Notes under the pieces: generated by a model | Told to the model about the DNA's origin: nothing | The model's input: only the letters and a program-made list of their open reading frames with translations | Database searches by the model: none | Shown: positions 1-8,403 of the stretch, in pieces | How the letters are laid out: every line of letters starts with the position of its first letter | Numbering within the stretch: position 1 is the first letter of the stretch | Source of the DNA: an uncultured Vibrio sp. | GTDB taxonomy: Bacteria; Pseudomonadota; Gammaproteobacteria; Enterobacterales; Vibrionaceae | Reading direction: 5' to 3' | NCBI GenBank assembly: GCA_947504195.1 | Contig: CANNGN010000004.1 | Coordinates: forward strand, 124,001 to 188,000 | DNA length: 64,000 bases | Program-made: the position numbers and the translations under genes

Positions 1-564
1 TAACCAAATGCGCATAGCATGTTGTGCCCCAAATACCGTAACCGAACCTACACCTTGAAGGCGACTTACCTGATCCTTAATATTGGACACCACATAATCG
101 GCGAGCTCATTGTTATTAATTGAGTTATCGGTCGATACAAATCCAGCAACTAACAAGAAACTGCTATTCGACTTACTAATTGTCACACCAGTATTCACCA
201 CTGAATCAGGTAAGTTACTGGAAATAGCATTGTATTTATTTTGTACTTGAACCTGAGCAATATCAGGATCAGTGCCGGTAGCAAAACTTAATGTTACCGA
301 AAAGCTCCCTGAAGAATCACTGCTCGATGACATATACAATAAGTTATCGATACCATTCAAATTCTGCTCTATAACCTGAGTGACACTTTCTTCAATGGTT
401 TGTGCTGAAGCACCAGTATAACTCCCCGCTATTTTTATCGACGGAGGAGATATTGACGGATATTGTTCGATTGGAAGGGTTTCAATTGCGAGCACCCCTC
501 CCAACATGATGATGATTGCAATCACCCATGCAAAAATAGGGCGATCAATAAAAAAACGTGACAT
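1..564 (-). CDS. RND efflux pump inner-membrane transporter (AcrB/HAE1 family), partial
   Basis: This is the N-terminal 188 residues of a resistance-nodulation-division transporter; the rest lies beyond the left edge. The protein starts MSRFFIDRPIFAWVIAII, the hallmark HAE1 start with TM1 at residues 10-28, and continues with the porter-domain motif IEQYPSISPPSIKI and a QNLNGIDNLLYMSS stretch typical of AcrB, MexB and the Vibrio Vme/Vex pumps. Such proteins use the proton-motive force to expel drugs, bile salts or dyes through a periplasmic adaptor and a TolC-type channel. The adaptor gene ends 11 bp upstream, so the two form one operon. The substrate cannot be read from this fragment. Confidence 0.93.
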   Translation of the reverse strand, partial: MSRFFIDRPIFAWVIAIIIMLGGVLAIETLPIEQYPSISPPSIKIAGSYTGASAQTIEESVTQVIEQNLNGIDNLLYMSSSSDSSGSFSVTLSFATGTDPDIAQVQVQNKYNAISSNLPDSVVNTGVTISKSNSSFLLVAGFVSTDNSINNNELADYVVSNIKDQVSRLQGVGSVTVFGAQHAMRIWL

Positions 565-575
565 AAACTCGCTCC

Positions 576-1721
576 CTACTCGTTCGTTGTGACGGTAGGT
601 TCAACAGAAGAGCCTACTTGTATTTTTTGCAAACCACTCACAACAACGGTATCACCATCTTGTAGACCTGAATTTACTAACCAGTCAGAGCCGACTATAC
701 GATCAACGACCACTGAGCGACTTTCAATCGTATTTTCTTGATTCACCACCATTACATAAGCATTACCTTGAGAATCACGACTTAAAGCTTTTTGAGGAAC
801 TAAAATAGCACCTTCACGTTTTTCAATCGGGAGGTCAGCTCGTACATACAGTCCAGGTAAATAAAGATGATTTGGGTTAGGCAGCAACGCTCTTAGGCCA
901 ACAGTCCCAGTAGATTCATCGACCGTCACATCAGCAAACTGTAAGCTCGCTTTTTCTTCTATTTCTGTGCCATCATCAAGAGTAACTTTAATGCCACTGA
1001 ACTCTTGATCTGTTCCTTTCGAGCTCATGCGAATTTTCATTACTTCGCTACTCGACTGAGCAAGATCGACAAACAAAGGATCTAACTGTTGGATCGTTGC
1101 AAGGTAGCTGGTTTGATTGGCAGTAACTAGCGCTCCTTCGGTCACAGTAGATTTTCCGATTCGACCAGAGATTGGTGCCTTGATTTTAGTGTAAGCCAAA
1201 TTAATTTTTGCCGATGATACCGCCGCTTGTGCCGCCATCACATTCGCTTCAGCTGCACGATATGTTGCTCGTGCATCTTCATAATCTTGAGTACTAATTG
1301 CGCGACTTTTTACCAATTCAGCATAACGCTCTTCTTGTAACTTAGAGCTCTCTAATGTCGCTTGGGCTGAGGCTAAACTCGCCTTAGCGCTATCTAGCTC
1401 AACTTGATACGTTGCTGGGTCGATTTTGTATAAAACCTCTCCACTTTTAACCAAACTACCTTCGGTAAATAAACGTTCGATAATTAAACCATCAACCTGA
1501 GGGCGAACTTCCGCCGTGCGATAAGCACTGGTGCGACCTGGCAGCTTAGTGGTAATCTCTACTGATTCCGGTTTGAGTTGAACCACGTCTACAGCTGTCG
1601 CTCTTGGTGCTCCTCCACCGGGCATACCTTCTGGCCCTTCTGCGTTTGCATAACCTGTTAAAGCAACCATTAAACCTAATGCCAAGACCGATTTACGGGG
1701 CAAAGGGAAGGATTTAGACAT
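576..1721 (-). CDS. RND efflux periplasmic adaptor (membrane fusion protein, AcrA/MexA family)
   Basis: The 381-residue product bridges the inner-membrane RND pump to an outer-membrane channel. It has an N-terminal export signal (residues 1-27), a barrel-sandwich/lipoyl half at about 60-100 (VRPQVDGLIIERLFTEG), a long alpha-helical hairpin at about 100-170 rich in Ala, Gln and Glu, the second lipoyl half (IKAPISGRIGKSTVTEGALV) and a C-terminal beta-barrel. AcrA and MexA are normally lipoproteins with an LTGC-type lipobox; here the matching position reads LTGY (Tyr24), followed by a good signal peptidase I site (ANA before Glu28). The protein is therefore predicted to be soluble in the periplasm. 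An ATG follows an AGGAGAG-type ribosome site. The transporter gene follows after 11 bp. Confidence 0.93.
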   Translation of the reverse strand: MSKSFPLPRKSVLALGLMVALTGYANAEGPEGMPGGGAPRATAVDVVQLKPESVEITTKLPGRTSAYRTAEVRPQVDGLIIERLFTEGSLVKSGEVLYKIDPATYQVELDSAKASLASAQATLESSKLQEERYAELVKSRAISTQDYEDARATYRAAEANVMAAQAAVSSAKINLAYTKIKAPISGRIGKSTVTEGALVTANQTSYLATIQQLDPLFVDLAQSSSEVMKIRMSSKGTDQEFSGIKVTLDDGTEIEEKASLQFADVTVDESTGTVGLRALLPNPNHLYLPGLYVRADLPIEKREGAILVPQKALSRDSQGNAYVMVVNQENTIESRSVVVDRIVGSDWLVNSGLQDGDTVVVSGLQKIQVGSSVEPTVTTNE

Positions 1722-2050
1722 TTGAATCTCTCCTAAAAAGTTTGGCTATACCGTTCTACAACCAATATAAAAAAGTGGGGTGAGAAAAAGCAATTGGACT
1801 ATTCTATTTTCTAAATAGCCTTAAATAATACAACATACCTTCAGCGTCGCATTTTAGATAGCTTATGGTTAAAGATTGGTTAAAATCATAAAAAATCAAT
1901 AAAAAAAGTCACACCAATGCGCGCTACGACTTGAGCGATATGCGATCAGACACCGAATAGTATTATTACTATACTCTATTTTAGTTAATAAAAAACCCAA
2001 CACTAAGGTTGGGTTTTTTTAATAAGAGGTAGACAATTAATATCTAAACA
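1722..2050. other. intergenic region between the RND operon and the D-amino acid operon
   Basis: These 329 bp are AT-rich and non-coding. They must hold the promoter of the leftward RND operon and contain the terminator of the D-amino acid operon at 1990-2020. No TetR-type regulator gene and no clear palindromic operator are visible next to the pump. Confidence 0.6.
1990..2020 (-). terminator. rho-independent terminator after the transaminase gene
   Basis: The arms CCCAAC (1996-2001) and GTTGGG (2008-2013) are flanked by A and T runs, so the hairpin can work in both directions. It lies 30 bp after the stop of the D-amino acid transaminase gene and probably ends that operon. Confidence 0.85.
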
Positions 2051-2908
2051 CTATTCAGCAAGTTCCCTTGCGGTTTTGATATATATCTCTCGCAGTTTCA
2101 TTGCAATATCACCCGGCTGTCCTGTTCCTATTGTATTTCCATCAATAGAGACGACAGGCCAAACAAATGTCGTTGCAGAACTTACAAATGCTTCTTTCGC
2201 AGCATACGCTTCTTCAATAGTAAAAAAACGTTCTTCAATATCCAATTTCATTTCGACGGCGAGCTTCATTAATGAAGCACGAGTAATACCATGCAAAATG
2301 TCATTACTAAGTGGACGTGTAACTAACTTATCATCTTGAGTCACGATGTAGGCATTACTAGAACCACCTTCAGTCACAAAACCATCTTCGATCATCCATA
2401 CATCATCCGCGCCAGCTTCATGGGCAGCATGCTTTGCTAAACATGCAGGCAATAAGCTAGTCGTTTTAATATCACGACGACGCCAGCGAATATCAGCTGT
2501 AGAAATAACCTTAATACCCTTCGTTGCAATTGGGCTAGTTACCAAATTACGTGACTGAGTAAATAAAACCAAAGTCGGCTTAATATCTTCACTGTATGTA
2601 AAGTCACGATCGCTTTCTGTACCACGAGTCAATTGAAGGTAAATACCTCCTTCATTGAGTTCATTTTTCGCAATCAGGTCACGCTGAATCTGAGTTAAGT
2701 CATCTGCACTAAGATCGAACTTAATACCAAGTTCTTTGGCCGAACGTGCTAAACGCGCATAGTGACCAGGGTTATCAATTAGCTTACCCTCAAGTACGGC
2801 AGTAACTTCATAAACGGCATCTGCAAATAGAAAACCTCGGTCAAATATTGATATTTTCGCGTCAGTTTCTTTTACATATTCACCATTTAGATAAACAATA
2901 CGTTCCAT
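2051..2908 (-). CDS. dat: D-amino acid transaminase (class IV PLP aminotransferase)
   Basis: This fold-type IV PLP enzyme swaps the amino group between a D-amino acid (typically D-Ala) and 2-oxoglutarate, giving pyruvate and D-Glu. The start is set at the ATG at 2908 because it follows an AGGAG ribosome site and begins MERIVYLNGEYV as in D-alanine aminotransferases; an earlier in-frame start would overlap the upstream gene. Visible features are the DRGFLFADAVYE motif (residues 23-34), the PLP lysine in RRDIKTTSLLP (about Lys148), and the phosphate-binding TEGGSSNAYIV segment. At 285 residues it is of normal length. It is the last gene of a three-gene operon with dgcA and dgcN, which favours D-amino acid rather than branched-chain amino acid work. 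IlvE or aminodeoxychorismate lyase are less likely relatives. Confidence 0.88.
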   Translation of the reverse strand: MERIVYLNGEYVKETDAKISIFDRGFLFADAVYEVTAVLEGKLIDNPGHYARLARSAKELGIKFDLSADDLTQIQRDLIAKNELNEGGIYLQLTRGTESDRDFTYSEDIKPTLVLFTQSRNLVTSPIATKGIKVISTADIRWRRRDIKTTSLLPACLAKHAAHEAGADDVWMIEDGFVTEGGSSNAYIVTQDDKLVTRPLSNDILHGITRASLMKLAVEMKLDIEERFFTIEEAYAAKEAFVSSATTFVWPVVSIDGNTIGTGQPGDIAMKLREIYIKTARELAE

Positions 2909-2919
2909 TTTTAATTCTC

Positions 2920-3894
2920 CTAGCCCCACAGCTTCGTGCTGAAAGGCAACATAGCATTTTGCTCAAATTCAAAACCATTGTCGATGTCTTTAGCAAGCAA
3001 TAATGGACCATCAAGATCTACGACATCAACATTTTGTGCGACGACAAATGCCGGCGCCATGCTGAGTGAAGACGACAACATACAGCCAACCATTACTTTC
3101 AATCCAGCGTCTTCCGCTTCCGCTTTAAGTGCTAATGCTTCTGTTAGACCACCTGTCTTATCGGTCTTAATGTTGATCATATCGTAACGACCAATAACAT
3201 GAGGCAAGCTTGAGCGATCGTGACAAGATTCATCGGCACAAATAGGAATTGGACGTTCAAGATGAGCAAGAGCTTCATCTGCATCTGCATGGAATGGTTG
3301 CTCAATCATCGCTACCCCTAGCTTTTCGAGCTCGGGAATCAACGCTTTGTATATTTCAGGAGTCCAAGCTTCATTTGCATCGAGTACAATCGTTGCGTTA
3401 GGTGCTCCGCGACGAACGGCTTTAACTCGCTCTAAATCTTCTGGGCCACCTAACTTTAATTTCAAAAGAGGACGATGCGCATTTTCTATCGCTGCTTGTT
3501 CCATTTTTTCTGGTTTATCCAGTGACAGTGTATAAGCCGTCGTTAATTCACCCGGCTCTGTCTCTGTTGTTTCCCATATGGATTTTTTTGCGAGCTTGCA
3601 CTCTAAATCCCACATTGCGCAATCAATAGCATTGCGAGCGGCTCCAGAAGGAAGCAATGGCTGCAATTGTTCTCTGTTGATACCAGTTTTAATCTCAGGC
3701 AGAACCCATTCTATTTGCTTTAATACGTTGTCTATTGACTCACCATATCGAGCATAGGGAACACATTCACCTCGACCAACAGCGCCATTGTGTTCAATCT
3801 CCACGATGATGGTTTCCACTGCAGTTTTACTCCCTCGAGAGATAGTAAAACTGCCACGGATTGGCCAACTTTTTGTGTAAAGATTAACGTTCAT
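2920..3894 (-). CDS. dgcA: enolase-superfamily racemase/epimerase (DgcA-like; dipeptide epimerase family)
   Basis: A 324-residue member of the muconate-lactonizing subgroup of the enolase superfamily. Catalytic and metal residues visible are the KxK motif in LLKLKLGG (about 146-150), Asp in VLDANEAW, Glu in MIEQPF, Asp in ICADESCHD, and the second catalytic Lys in NIKTDKTGG. By fold it would be called an L-Ala-D/L-Glu epimerase. Its fusion-like overlap with a DUF1611 gene (stop and start share one base, TAATG) instead matches the DgcN-DgcA pair described for D-glutamate catabolism in marine Proteobacteria, where DgcA racemises N-acetyl-D-glutamate. Which substrate it uses here cannot be settled from sequence alone; dipeptide epimerase activity on murein peptides is the alternative. 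Confidence 0.82.
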   Translation of the reverse strand: MNVNLYTKSWPIRGSFTISRGSKTAVETIIVEIEHNGAVGRGECVPYARYGESIDNVLKQIEWVLPEIKTGINREQLQPLLPSGAARNAIDCAMWDLECKLAKKSIWETTETEPGELTTAYTLSLDKPEKMEQAAIENAHRPLLKLKLGGPEDLERVKAVRRGAPNATIVLDANEAWTPEIYKALIPELEKLGVAMIEQPFHADADEALAHLERPIPICADESCHDRSSLPHVIGRYDMINIKTDKTGGLTEALALKAEAEDAGLKVMVGCMLSSSLSMAPAFVVAQNVDVVDLDGPLLLAKDIDNGFEFEQNAMLPFSTKLWG

Positions 3895-4898
3895 TACAGC
3901 TCCGCAATTTTATCTACAATACGAGCGATACCTTGACGGAATGGGTCAACAACTGGCAAACCAAGCTCAGCTTCAACTTTACTCATGTATTCAAGTGCTT
4001 CTTTTTCTTCTAGCCCAGACGTATTAACCGACACACCAACAAATTGAACATTTGGATTGGTTAAACTTGCCGTAGCAATGTTAGCGTCCATACACTTTTG
4101 CATATCTGGTAATGCGTAATCAGGAAGACCACGCATATGAGTGCGAGTTGGTTCATGACATAAAACTAATGCATCTGGCTGAGAACCATGAATCAAACCT
4201 GTTGTTACACCGGCATATGAAGCATGGAACAATGAACCTTGTCCTTCAACGATGTCCCAGTGATCAGCTTCGGCTGCTGGTGTAATCGCTTCAATTGCAC
4301 CAGCGATAAAATCAGCAACAACACAGTCAGCACTTACGCCTTCGCCAGTAATTAAGATACCGGTTTGACCCGTTGCACGGAAATCAGCATTAATACCACG
4401 CTCTTTAAGGCCTTTTTCGATTGCTAAAGATGTGTACATTTTACCAACTGAACAATCGGTACCGACAGTCAGTAGGCGCTTACCAGTACGTTTCTTACCG
4501 TTCGCGACTGGATAATCTTCTGTTGGATAACGAACATCAAAAAGCTGAGTACCTTTTGCTTCTGCTGCAGCAACAAGCTCAGGAATGTCAGCAAGTTTGT
4601 TATGCAAACCAGCCGCAATATCCATTCCTGCATCAATAGCTTTAAGAAGGACAGCAATCCATTCTTCAGAAATTAAACCACCTCGGTTAGCCACACCAAT
4701 AACTAGGGTTTTAGCACCTGCTTCAATAGCTTGTTCGATGGTTAAGTCACTTAAACCAACATCGGCCTTACATTCTGGCAATCGAAATTGACCAATGCAA
4801 AACTCAGGACGCCATGTCTTAATACCTTGTGCTACTTTAGCAGCAAGGTTGTCAGGTGCATCGCCTAAAAATAATAGATATGGTTGTTTAAGTTCCAT
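3894..4898 (-). CDS. dgcN: DUF1611 P-loop protein (DgcN-like, predicted D-glutamate N-acetyltransferase)
   Basis: The 334-residue DUF1611 protein carries a P-loop-like motif GTDCSVGKMYTSLAIEKGL at about 145-163 and the conserved VVEGQGSLFHASYAGVT segment, with DALVLCHEPTRTHMRGLPDY further on. DUF1611 proteins were long of unknown function. A DgcN subgroup was reported as a D-glutamate N-acetyltransferase that feeds N-acetyl-D-Glu to DgcA. Being first in the operon and coupled to the dgcA start (TAATG) supports that role. The ATG at 4898 follows a GAGGAA-type ribosome site. The protein should be cytoplasmic: no signal peptide or TM segment is seen. The function is inferred from family and context. 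Confidence 0.8.
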   Translation of the reverse strand: MELKQPYLLFLGDAPDNLAAKVAQGIKTWRPEFCIGQFRLPECKADVGLSDLTIEQAIEAGAKTLVIGVANRGGLISEEWIAVLLKAIDAGMDIAAGLHNKLADIPELVAAAEAKGTQLFDVRYPTEDYPVANGKKRTGKRLLTVGTDCSVGKMYTSLAIEKGLKERGINADFRATGQTGILITGEGVSADCVVADFIAGAIEAITPAAEADHWDIVEGQGSLFHASYAGVTTGLIHGSQPDALVLCHEPTRTHMRGLPDYALPDMQKCMDANIATASLTNPNVQFVGVSVNTSGLEEKEALEYMSKVEAELGLPVVDPFRQGIARIVDKIAEL

Positions 4899-5094
4899 CT
4901 TGGTGTTCCTCTGCGCTATGACTAATTAATTTAGTAGTATTTAATGTTAACAATTCGCACAAGATACAGTGCAATATGCGTGACAACAAACATTTTATTT
5001 TACAAAAAATATGCATAAGTAGGTTAAATAACACCACTTAACCGACTTTTTAGTTCAAAAAACTGACTATTTATTCTGTTTCACTAGACATCTC

Positions 5095-5124
5095 AATTTC
5101 ATTAAATTCTAATTTAATGAAATT
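5095..5124. repeat. 30-nt perfect palindrome, possible operator
   Basis: The arms AATTTCATTAAATT (5095-5108) and AATTTAATGAAATT (5111-5124) are exact reverse complements separated by two bases. With no T-run after it and with genes diverging on both sides, it is unlikely to be a terminator and more likely a protein-binding site. It lies about 200 bp before dgcN. Confidence 0.75.
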
Positions 5125-5270
5125 TATCAGAATAATAGCTCAACCAAAAACCAAATCATCAGTTGATAATGTTAAACCTATCAGTTTATACGAGTTATCT
5201 AAACGTCCCTCACAACAAATAAAACAGCGTTTAATATCGATAACCCACCTTAATTTGATATTTTAATTTT

Positions 5271-5286
5271 TGTGATGAACCTCACA
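5271..5286. promoter_or_regulatory. CRP-cAMP binding site
   Basis: The sequence TGTGATGAACCTCACA matches both conserved half-sites (TGTGA-N6-TCACA) exactly and sits in A/T-rich flanks. It is 372 bp before dgcN and 452 bp before the racemase start, so it fits activation of either divergent unit only if the transcript leaders are long. CRP control would fit use of D-amino acids as a carbon or nitrogen source. Confidence 0.75.
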
Positions 5287-5568
5287 AAAACAAACCTAAC
5301 AGACAATAGACAAGTTCGTTAGACCACACAGTTAGAATGCATAAATAGCTACAAACGCCCAATAAAGGTGCAAATATGGTCACTAATAGTGCATAAATCA
5401 GCAAATAGAACTAGAAAGTCAATTAATTATACATAAGTAAACATTGATGCTCCCAATAATACATCAACTTAAACATTAGATATAAAATCTACAAAATAAA
5501 TAAATATCAAAATAATATAAAAAACTATATTTGATTTTTTAGAGTAAGCGATATTATGTAGTTAGTCT

Positions 5569-5592
5569 GGAGATATTAAGCAATATCTCTCC
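5569..5592 (+). other. 5'-leader hairpin before the alanine-racemase-family gene
   Basis: GGAGATATT (5569-5577) pairs with AATATCTC (5582-5589) plus CC after one unpaired T, around a 4-nt AAGC loop. If the promoter near 5531-5557 is real, this hairpin lies at the very 5' end of a leader of about 170 nt and may protect or regulate the mRNA. It has no following T-run. Confidence 0.45.
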
Positions 5593-5738
5593 TTCGCAAA
5601 GTAGTTCGCGCTGGTCTACAAATTGCTTATCATGCGAGAATTTTAACGATATCATTCCTCCAATAGAACACGGCCCGTTAGCCTGCTCCTCGTATTTATT
5701 CAGGCATATTTCAAATATTTAGATTATCAGGACACATT

Positions 5739-6812
5739 ATGATTACTGCTGAAGCGGTTATTAACTTACAAGCACTTAGTGACAACTACGATTTACTAAA
5801 AAGTAAATCTAATAACAGATCTGTGGTGGCGGTGATTAAAGGTGATGCATATGGTCATGATGCGGTCAAGACGGCAAAAGCCCTACCGCAAGCCGATATG
5901 TTTGCAGTATCTCGTATAGAAGAAGCTATCGAATTACGTAACAGTGGTATTACTCAATCAATTCTATTACTTGAAGGATGTTTCTGCGTAGAAGATTTAG
6001 AACTTGCCGCTCAACTTGAATTTCACACAACCATTCACTGTAGTGAGCAACTTACCCACTTACAAACGGCCATCATCGAACAGCCAATTACAGTATGGTT
6101 GAAGTTAGATACTGGCATGCATCGCCTCGGTGTTAAGCCTTGTGAATTGCCTGATTATGTCAACAGAATCGAAGCAACAGGTAAACTAGATGGTCCTGTT
6201 GGATTTATAAGTCACTTCTCTTGCGCCGATGATTTAAAGTCAGACACAACCGCGAACCAAATAGCACAATTTTTAGACCAAACATCCCATTATCCTGGCC
6301 CTAAAACGATCGCAAATTCTGCTGGTATATTGTATTGGCCTGATGCCCAATTGGATTACATGCGTGGTGGTATTGCACTATATGGTATCTGTCCAAACCA
6401 AGATGAAATTGGTTCGGATCATGGCCTAAAGCCCGTCATGACACTGCAATCAAAACTAATAGCTATTCGACAACACAACGCTGATCAACCTGTAGGGTAT
6501 GGAGAAAATTGGGTCTCTTCACGCGATACATACATTGGCGTTATCGCCATGGGATATGGAGATGGCTATCCGCGCGTCCTACCAAACGAAACTCCGGTAT
6601 ATGTTAATGGTCGCCTTGTTCCGATCGTAGGGAATGTATCAATGGATATGATTACCGTTGACCTAGGGCATGATATGCAAGATAAAGTTGGAGACTCCGT
6701 TGAGTTTTGGGGTGACAACTTACCTATAGAGCACATCGCAAATCATATTGGCACGATTAGTTATGAGCTCATGATTAAGTTGACTAAGCGAGTGTCCAAA
6801 CGATTTATTTAG
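5739..6812 (+). CDS. alr: alanine racemase family PLP enzyme
   Basis: The 357-residue fold-type III PLP enzyme should interconvert L- and D-alanine in the cytoplasm. The PLP lysine lies in AVIKGDAYGHD (Lys34); the second catalytic base is the Tyr of PVGYGENW (about 254); GGIALYGICP and GNVSMDMITVDL are the usual C-terminal motifs. The ATG follows an AGGA ribosome site. There is no signal peptide, unlike the periplasmic broad-spectrum racemase of vibrios. It diverges from the dgcN-dgcA-dat operon, so it probably supplies or removes D-Ala for the transaminase rather than serving as the only wall-building racemase. Another amino acid as substrate is possible. Confidence 0.9.
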   Translation: MITAEAVINLQALSDNYDLLKSKSNNRSVVAVIKGDAYGHDAVKTAKALPQADMFAVSRIEEAIELRNSGITQSILLLEGCFCVEDLELAAQLEFHTTIHCSEQLTHLQTAIIEQPITVWLKLDTGMHRLGVKPCELPDYVNRIEATGKLDGPVGFISHFSCADDLKSDTTANQIAQFLDQTSHYPGPKTIANSAGILYWPDAQLDYMRGGIALYGICPNQDEIGSDHGLKPVMTLQSKLIAIRQHNADQPVGYGENWVSSRDTYIGVIAMGYGDGYPRVLPNETPVYVNGRLVPIVGNVSMDMITVDLGHDMQDKVGDSVEFWGDNLPIEHIANHIGTISYELMIKLTKRVSKRFI

Positions 6813-6845
6813 AATACTTTGCTCGTTTTAGTATAAGCGTAAATT

Positions 6846-8186
6846 TTATAGTAGAAACTTACGCTCATCCGTTTGTTGTTCAAGCAGGACCGATAATTTG
6901 ACTAAGCCTTGTTCAAACTTTTCGTCCTCATCGATTGCCATGAGCGACAAACGGATGTGATGACTGGCAAAGTTAGGGCTATCAAAGTAACGTCCACTAC
7001 TAACTATGATACCTACATTCCTCGCCTGTGTAACAAACTCTTCTACTTCAACTCGCGAATCAATCGGTAACCAAATGTGGTATCCATCGCCAAACATTTC
7101 CATTTTCAATATCTTTGATGCGACTTCTTGACGCTGTTTCGCTATCCTTTTCTGATTTCTTATAAGTTTGACTATTTCGTTACTGGATATCGCTTGTGCA
7201 GCAACTTCATGCATCAACGGTGAACTTAGCCAAATTGTCGCACGAACTTTTGCCTCAAATCTTGCCACCAATTCTTGAGGAGCATACAACAACCCACTGC
7301 GCAATGCGGGGCTGAGTAGCTTCGACATACTAGAAATATAGATGCTTCTATCTGGAATGTAGCTCGAAATAGCAGGTATAGTGACAGAGTTTAAGAAAGC
7401 ATAAATATCATCTTCAACTAACCATAAATGATTTTGCTCGATAACTTCTGCAACCTCTTTTCGCCGCGAAGTTGGCATGGTAATTCCAGTTGGATTTTGA
7501 TACGAAGGTACGACTATCACCAACTTTGGCTCGTGACGATCAATCACATATTGCAAATGATCTGGGCACATGCCACTTGGATCCATTTCTACACCATATA
7601 CTTGTCGACCTAATTGTTCGCAAATAGCGAAAATTCCCGGGTAACTTTGTTGTTCAACCAATACGGTATCACCAGGTTCAGATAGCATCTCGATGGCGAG
7701 AGCTAAACCATGCTGAGCGCCATTGGTCAAAACTATCTGTTTAGAATCGGCATGCAATAATCCCATTTGATTTAACCAATCTGAAAATATCGATTTGTGG
7801 CGCGGTAAACCTGAATGTTCGACGTACCCAACCAAGGTTTGAGAAATATTCTTTTGAAGATCACTAAAAAGACGGCTTAAGACCGATAGGTTAGCCTCAA
7901 GACAAGGTTGAAGAATGGAAAAATTATACTCTTGATACTCGCTTTTTGGAGTAATGATCTTTTCCAGAGGTGACTCACCTAATACAAAACTGCCTTTGCC
8001 GACATGCGAACTAATCCGTCCTTGTTGCGCTAAATAACGATAAGCTTTGGCGACTGTCACCGGGGTTGTATTGAGTTGCTTAGCAAGTACTCTATGTGGT
8101 GGCAGCTTGTCGCCAACCCGATAAAATGATTGGTCTATACGCTTAGCGATCAAGTTGGCAATTTGTCTATATTTAGTCACGCTCAT
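6846..8186 (-). CDS. MocR-family transcriptional regulator (GntR HTH plus aminotransferase-like domain)
   Basis: Residues 1-70 form a GntR winged helix (KLPPHRVLAKQLNTTPVTVAKAYRYLAQQGRI), followed by a fold-type I aminotransferase-like domain to residue 446 with GAQHGLALAIE, the PSYQNPTG motif and the PLP-lysine region SSMSKLLSPALRSG. MocR proteins sense PLP or an amino acid as an external aldimine and control neighbouring genes. It faces the racemase tail to tail and diverges from the M14 peptidase gene, so it is a candidate regulator of the D-amino acid genes or of the peptidase. The ATG at 8186 starts MSVTKYRQIANLIAKRI. No catalytic transamination role is expected. Confidence 0.88.
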   Translation of the reverse strand: MSVTKYRQIANLIAKRIDQSFYRVGDKLPPHRVLAKQLNTTPVTVAKAYRYLAQQGRISSHVGKGSFVLGESPLEKIITPKSEYQEYNFSILQPCLEANLSVLSRLFSDLQKNISQTLVGYVEHSGLPRHKSIFSDWLNQMGLLHADSKQIVLTNGAQHGLALAIEMLSEPGDTVLVEQQSYPGIFAICEQLGRQVYGVEMDPSGMCPDHLQYVIDRHEPKLVIVVPSYQNPTGITMPTSRRKEVAEVIEQNHLWLVEDDIYAFLNSVTIPAISSYIPDRSIYISSMSKLLSPALRSGLLYAPQELVARFEAKVRATIWLSSPLMHEVAAQAISSNEIVKLIRNQKRIAKQRQEVASKILKMEMFGDGYHIWLPIDSRVEVEEFVTQARNVGIIVSSGRYFDSPNFASHHIRLSLMAIDEDEKFEQGLVKLSVLLEQQTDERKFLL

Positions 8187-8403
8187 TATTAATCACTCAC
8201 CACATAAAGGTTCGCAAACAAGACTAAGAATGAATTGGTAACTTGTCAATTAACGAAACTCAGGGTTAAAAAGAGAAATGAGCAAACTTATCCTACTAAA
8301 TGCTGATAATTAGGAAGGAATTTGGATATCAATTTACTAAATCTTCCCTATCATTATATTAATTGGTATTTTACCTATCATTTCCAAATATTATATGGCC
8401 AAT

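Larger units (their letters stand above)
4899..5738. other. 840-bp AT-rich divergent regulatory region between dgcN and the racemase gene
   Basis: No ORF with a ribosome site is visible on either strand. The region holds a 30-nt palindrome (5095-5124), a perfect CRP-type site (5271-5286), a short inverted repeat GGTTAA/TTAACC (5022-5043) and a hairpin (5569-5592). A possible promoter for the rightward gene is TTGATT (5531-5536) with TATTAT (5552-5557), though the 15-bp spacing is short. It is far larger than any other divergent spacer in the window. Confidence 0.6.

Noticed and set aside
6836..6865. Terminator between the racemase and MocR genes
   Set aside because: AGCGTAA/TTACGCT can pair, but the loop is long, no T-run follows and it overlaps the MocR coding end.
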